From the IMG/VR virus record IMGVR_UViG_3300037042_003858, positions 1 to 42,169 of that record: a stretch of 42,169 bases of DNA; one strand, 5' to 3'. The notes below the pieces were generated by a model. That model did not search any database and was not told the DNA's origin. It saw only the letters and a list, made by a program, of their open reading frames with translations. Each line of letters begins with the position of its first letter. The first letter of the stretch is position 1. Positions 40,467 through 42,169 of this stretch are shown here, one piece after another. Both the position numbers and the translations under genes were made by a program. The DNA comes from a virus.

Positions 40467-40609
40467 TGGACTGGGAAAACTGGAAAGATTGGACTCCCGG
40501 CGTTATCTGTCTGATTGGCAGTTGTTTCGCGATGAGCACACCATTAGCAATCCTCGGAGCTGTTCTAATCTGGGCCAATGATTCGACCCGTCGTCAAGGT
40601 GGTGAGTGA
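40466..40609 (+). CDS. Microprotein 3, membrane (47 aa)
   Basis: TGATG overlap. Trp-rich amphipathic start MDWENWKDWTPGV, then a hydrophobic segment (ICLIGSCFAMSTPLAILGAV) and the tail TRRQGGE. The GGTGGTGAG that encodes QGGE also serves as the next gene's ribosome binding site. Confidence 0.6.
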   Translation: MDWENWKDWTPGVICLIGSCFAMSTPLAILGAVLIWANDSTRRQGGE

Positions 40610-40710
40610 TGGACTGGTTGTTATGTGTCTTGCGCGGAATTACAGTGATTCTTAATATCGCTGCGATGATTTTACTATGGCCATCGGCCCCTCGCCAAGG
40701 GGGTGAGTGA
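40609..40710 (+). CDS. Microprotein 4, membrane (33 aa)
   Basis: TGATG overlap. MDWLLCVLRGITVILNIAAM plus ILLW is one transmembrane helix; the tail is PRQGGE, like microprotein 3. The shortest of the set. Confidence 0.6.
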   Translation: MDWLLCVLRGITVILNIAAMILLWPSAPRQGGE

Positions 40711-40886
40711 TGACAGACGAATTTCGGAATCATAGCCTATCCCCCGAAGGACGTGAACAGATTCGACGATTGTTTGATGGCACGCTGCTGGATTCTCCGG
40801 CTCGGACTACCAAGAACAACAACTCATCATGGTGGCTTCGATTCCGATTCTGGTTACGGCGACACCTACACCTCTTTCACCTGTAG
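40710..40886 (+). CDS. Microprotein 5, basic (58 aa)
   Basis: TGATG overlap. Charged N-terminal half (MTDEFRNHSLSPEGREQIRR) and a strongly basic, aromatic C-terminus (WWLRFRFWLRRHLHLFHL) that could bind membrane. Its last 21 bases overlap the convergent endolysin gene. Confidence 0.55.
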   Translation: MTDEFRNHSLSPEGREQIRRLFDGTLLDSPARTTKNNNSSWWLRFRFWLRRHLHLFHL

Positions 40887-41219
40887 ATGAATGTGAACCT
40901 TGTCCGGTTCATCGTTGAATCCAAAAGCCATCGACGGTTTGTAGCGGTTCCAGTGCTGGTGCAGTTGTTCAATCTGCATTTTGTTCAGCGTCCGCCGCCG
41001 GATGTCTACCGCCCGGATCGGCTTGACCATGTGCAGGGACGTGGGCTTGCCGCCCACCGCTGTGTTCTCATCTGAAGTCCGATAAAGGCACGTCACAACC
41101 AGATCGGGGACTCCCAGCTCTTCGGCGAAGCAGGCTAGGTTAAGAACCTGTGCCCGGAGTGGCGGGTATGTCTCTCTCCACTCAGCTTCTAGATCGTCGT
41201 GTTTGAATTTCAGACCCAT
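40866..41219 (-). CDS. M15-type peptidase, candidate endolysin
   Basis: 117 aa from the ATG at 41219, with AAGGAG just upstream (spacing short). SLHMVKPIRAVDI (61-73) fits the S-x-H-x-x-x-x-A-x-D zinc motif of D-Ala-D-Ala carboxypeptidase and L-Ala-D-Glu endopeptidase families, and VHIHLQ (108-113) gives the third ligand. Such small M15 enzymes serve as phage endolysins cutting peptidoglycan cross-links. It follows the fibre-like gene at the end of the late operon. No signal peptide, so the holin-like protein at 2874-3212 would be needed for release. Confidence 0.75.
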   Translation of the reverse strand: MGLKFKHDDLEAEWRETYPPLRAQVLNLACFAEELGVPDLVVTCLYRTSDENTAVGGKPTSLHMVKPIRAVDIRRRTLNKMQIEQLHQHWNRYKPSMAFGFNDEPDKVHIHLQVKEV

Positions 41220-41226
41220 CGACTCC

Positions 41227-42169
41227 TTATGGACACGTGACTCCATTCGCTATATGTCCGATGCAATCTGTTGTCTCGGTGGTGATATTGATCGTCACCG
41301 ACCAGCGCGCCGCCCCGCTGAAATCATAGCAGGTGATTTTCCACCGGCTTCCAGATGGCTTGATGTTGCTGTTGAGCGGCAGATCGACGTACCACAACCC
41401 AGCGTCATCAGTCTTGTCCCCAATTTGCATTCCCGCCGAATACTGCACTCCATTTGAATTGTCCACCACCACGCTGTCACCCGTCAACGTCGGGCAGATC
41501 AGGCTGGCCGTGACCTGCAATCCCTCAAGGGCGTCGCCGCCCTGGAACTCGTACCCATAGACACGTTTCAGCCCCGCCGTGGAGGGTGTCCCAATCACGA
41601 TGTTGTAGCCACGGAGCGTATCACAGAACGTCGTCCCCGCGCCGGTGGTGTCTTTGAACAGCGGGAACACGTACCCCGGCAGATAACCCACCAGACAGAT
41701 CGCCGTAGACACTTGATTGTTGCCCGTTGCGATTCCGAGCGAATTGGTTCCGTTCTGCGTGCTCCACAAGCTGGTCGTCTGGGCAAGGTTCTGGACATCG
41801 ACACTGACTGCCGAGACGGGACTATCTGTCCCCGACGTGTCGATCACGAACACGGTCAGGGTTTGTGGCCCGGTACCACTGGAGCCAGTCTGGGCGTAGT
41901 ATTGCCCGGAGTCCCGCATGGCCTTGGCGGCAGTCAAGAGTTGATTGAGCGTGTCGCGCCAGTAGGTCGAGGGATCGGATGCGCCGGCTCCCTGCCCCCA
42001 ATCATCCCCGTGAGGCGCATGGGCAAGAAGCGTATCCACAAACGCCTTTGCGTATGCCTTGGTGAGACTGTCCTGAGTCGAATCCTGTTTGATGGCATTG
42101 TAGGCCGTCTGCAGAACCTGATGGAGTTTGCCCGCCCCGTCATAGCTTTTCAGAGTGTCGAGAATAGCA
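41227..42169 (-). CDS. Fibre-like late protein (3' part, cut by window edge)
   Basis: The frame is open to the right edge (313 residues visible); an internal GTG at 42039 is not needed. A helical N-terminal part (LKSYDGAGKLHQVLQTAYNA, then TQDSLTKAYAKAFVDTLLAH) is followed by a beta-rich part with Gly/Thr/Asp-Thr repeats (LTVFVIDTSGTDSPVSAVSV), like the other late exported proteins. It probably continues the gene cut by the left edge (1-418). Adding one base at the join gives a protein of about 453 aa with a signal peptide. Confidence 0.65.
   Translation of the reverse strand, partial: AILDTLKSYDGAGKLHQVLQTAYNAIKQDSTQDSLTKAYAKAFVDTLLAHAPHGDDWGQGAGASDPSTYWRDTLNQLLTAAKAMRDSGQYYAQTGSSGTGPQTLTVFVIDTSGTDSPVSAVSVDVQNLAQTTSLWSTQNGTNSLGIATGNNQVSTAICLVGYLPGYVFPLFKDTTGAGTTFCDTLRGYNIVIGTPSTAGLKRVYGYEFQGGDALEGLQVTASLICPTLTGDSVVVDNSNGVQYSAGMQIGDKTDDAGLWYVDLPLNSNIKPSGSRWKITCYDFSGAARWSVTINITTETTDCIGHIANGVTCP

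Noticed and set aside
1-42169. Simple circle made by joining the two ends as given
   Set aside because: The join is out of frame by one base and gives an early stop, so circularity is proposed only with one missing base.
1-42169. Prophage in a bacterial chromosome
   Set aside because: No integrase, attachment site, tRNA gene or bacterial flank was seen; all genes fit a phage.

Overview
The window looks like most or all of the genome of a tailed double-stranded DNA phage (about 42.2 kb, fairly GC-rich) from an uncultured bacterial host. Small and large terminase, portal, scaffold and major capsid genes are followed by a P22-like nozzle protein, two very large predicted ejection or internal proteins and no tape-measure gene, which suggests a podovirus. 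No integrase, tRNA gene, CRISPR array, insertion sequence or bacterial housekeeping gene was found. Most genes overlap the next by 1-4 bases (ATGA, GTGA, TAATG, TGATG), so long operons with translational coupling are the rule. The host is unknown; start sites with AGGAGG-like ribosome binding sites suggest a bacterium that uses Shine-Dalgarno initiation.

Layout. (1) Late operon, minus strand, from a sigma70-like promoter at 26574-26601 leftward: terS, terL, a 59-aa gene, portal, a 163-aa gene, a strong terminator (21925-21978), a 32-aa gene, two small signal-peptide proteins, a helical gene, scaffold, major capsid, a GIY-YIG homing endonuclease, adaptor genes, the nozzle, a repeat protein, a 961-aa protein with a C-terminal S74 chaperone, two internal virion proteins (306 and 1715 aa), membrane and holin-like genes, a conserved phage gene, and exported or fibre-like proteins up to the left edge. 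(2) The right edge (40866-42169, minus) holds the 3' part of a fibre-like gene and an M15-type endolysin. These follow naturally from the left edge if the molecule is circular, with one base missing at the join. (3) A short plus-strand operon (26742-28157), driven from a promoter divergent to the late promoter and closed by a terminator, encodes five small proteins including a Cro-like HTH. (4) A long minus-strand early/middle operon (38550 down to 28305) carries small unknown genes, YqaJ-type exonuclease plus RecT, RusA, a cytosine methyltransferase-like protein, two winged-helix proteins, a lambda-O-like initiator with an iteron origin inside it, a gene in the P position and a zinc-ribbon gene. 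(5) A switch-like region (38551-39577) holds a HTH gene, a predicted structured RNA of about 168 nt with a tRNA-like T arm and its own terminator, leader hairpins and divergent promoters. (6) A plus-strand operon (39578-40886) has a zinc-ribbon protein followed by five coupled microproteins of 33-58 aa, several with membrane segments.

How it fits together. The initiator would bind its own internal iterons. The YqaJ/RecT pair and RusA would recombine and resolve replication intermediates, and the terminase would package DNA through the portal into the shell built by scaffold and capsid protein. The most unusual points are the structured RNA before the early operon, the microprotein cascade, the iterons encoded in two reading frames, and the number of late genes that begin with Sec-type signal sequences.
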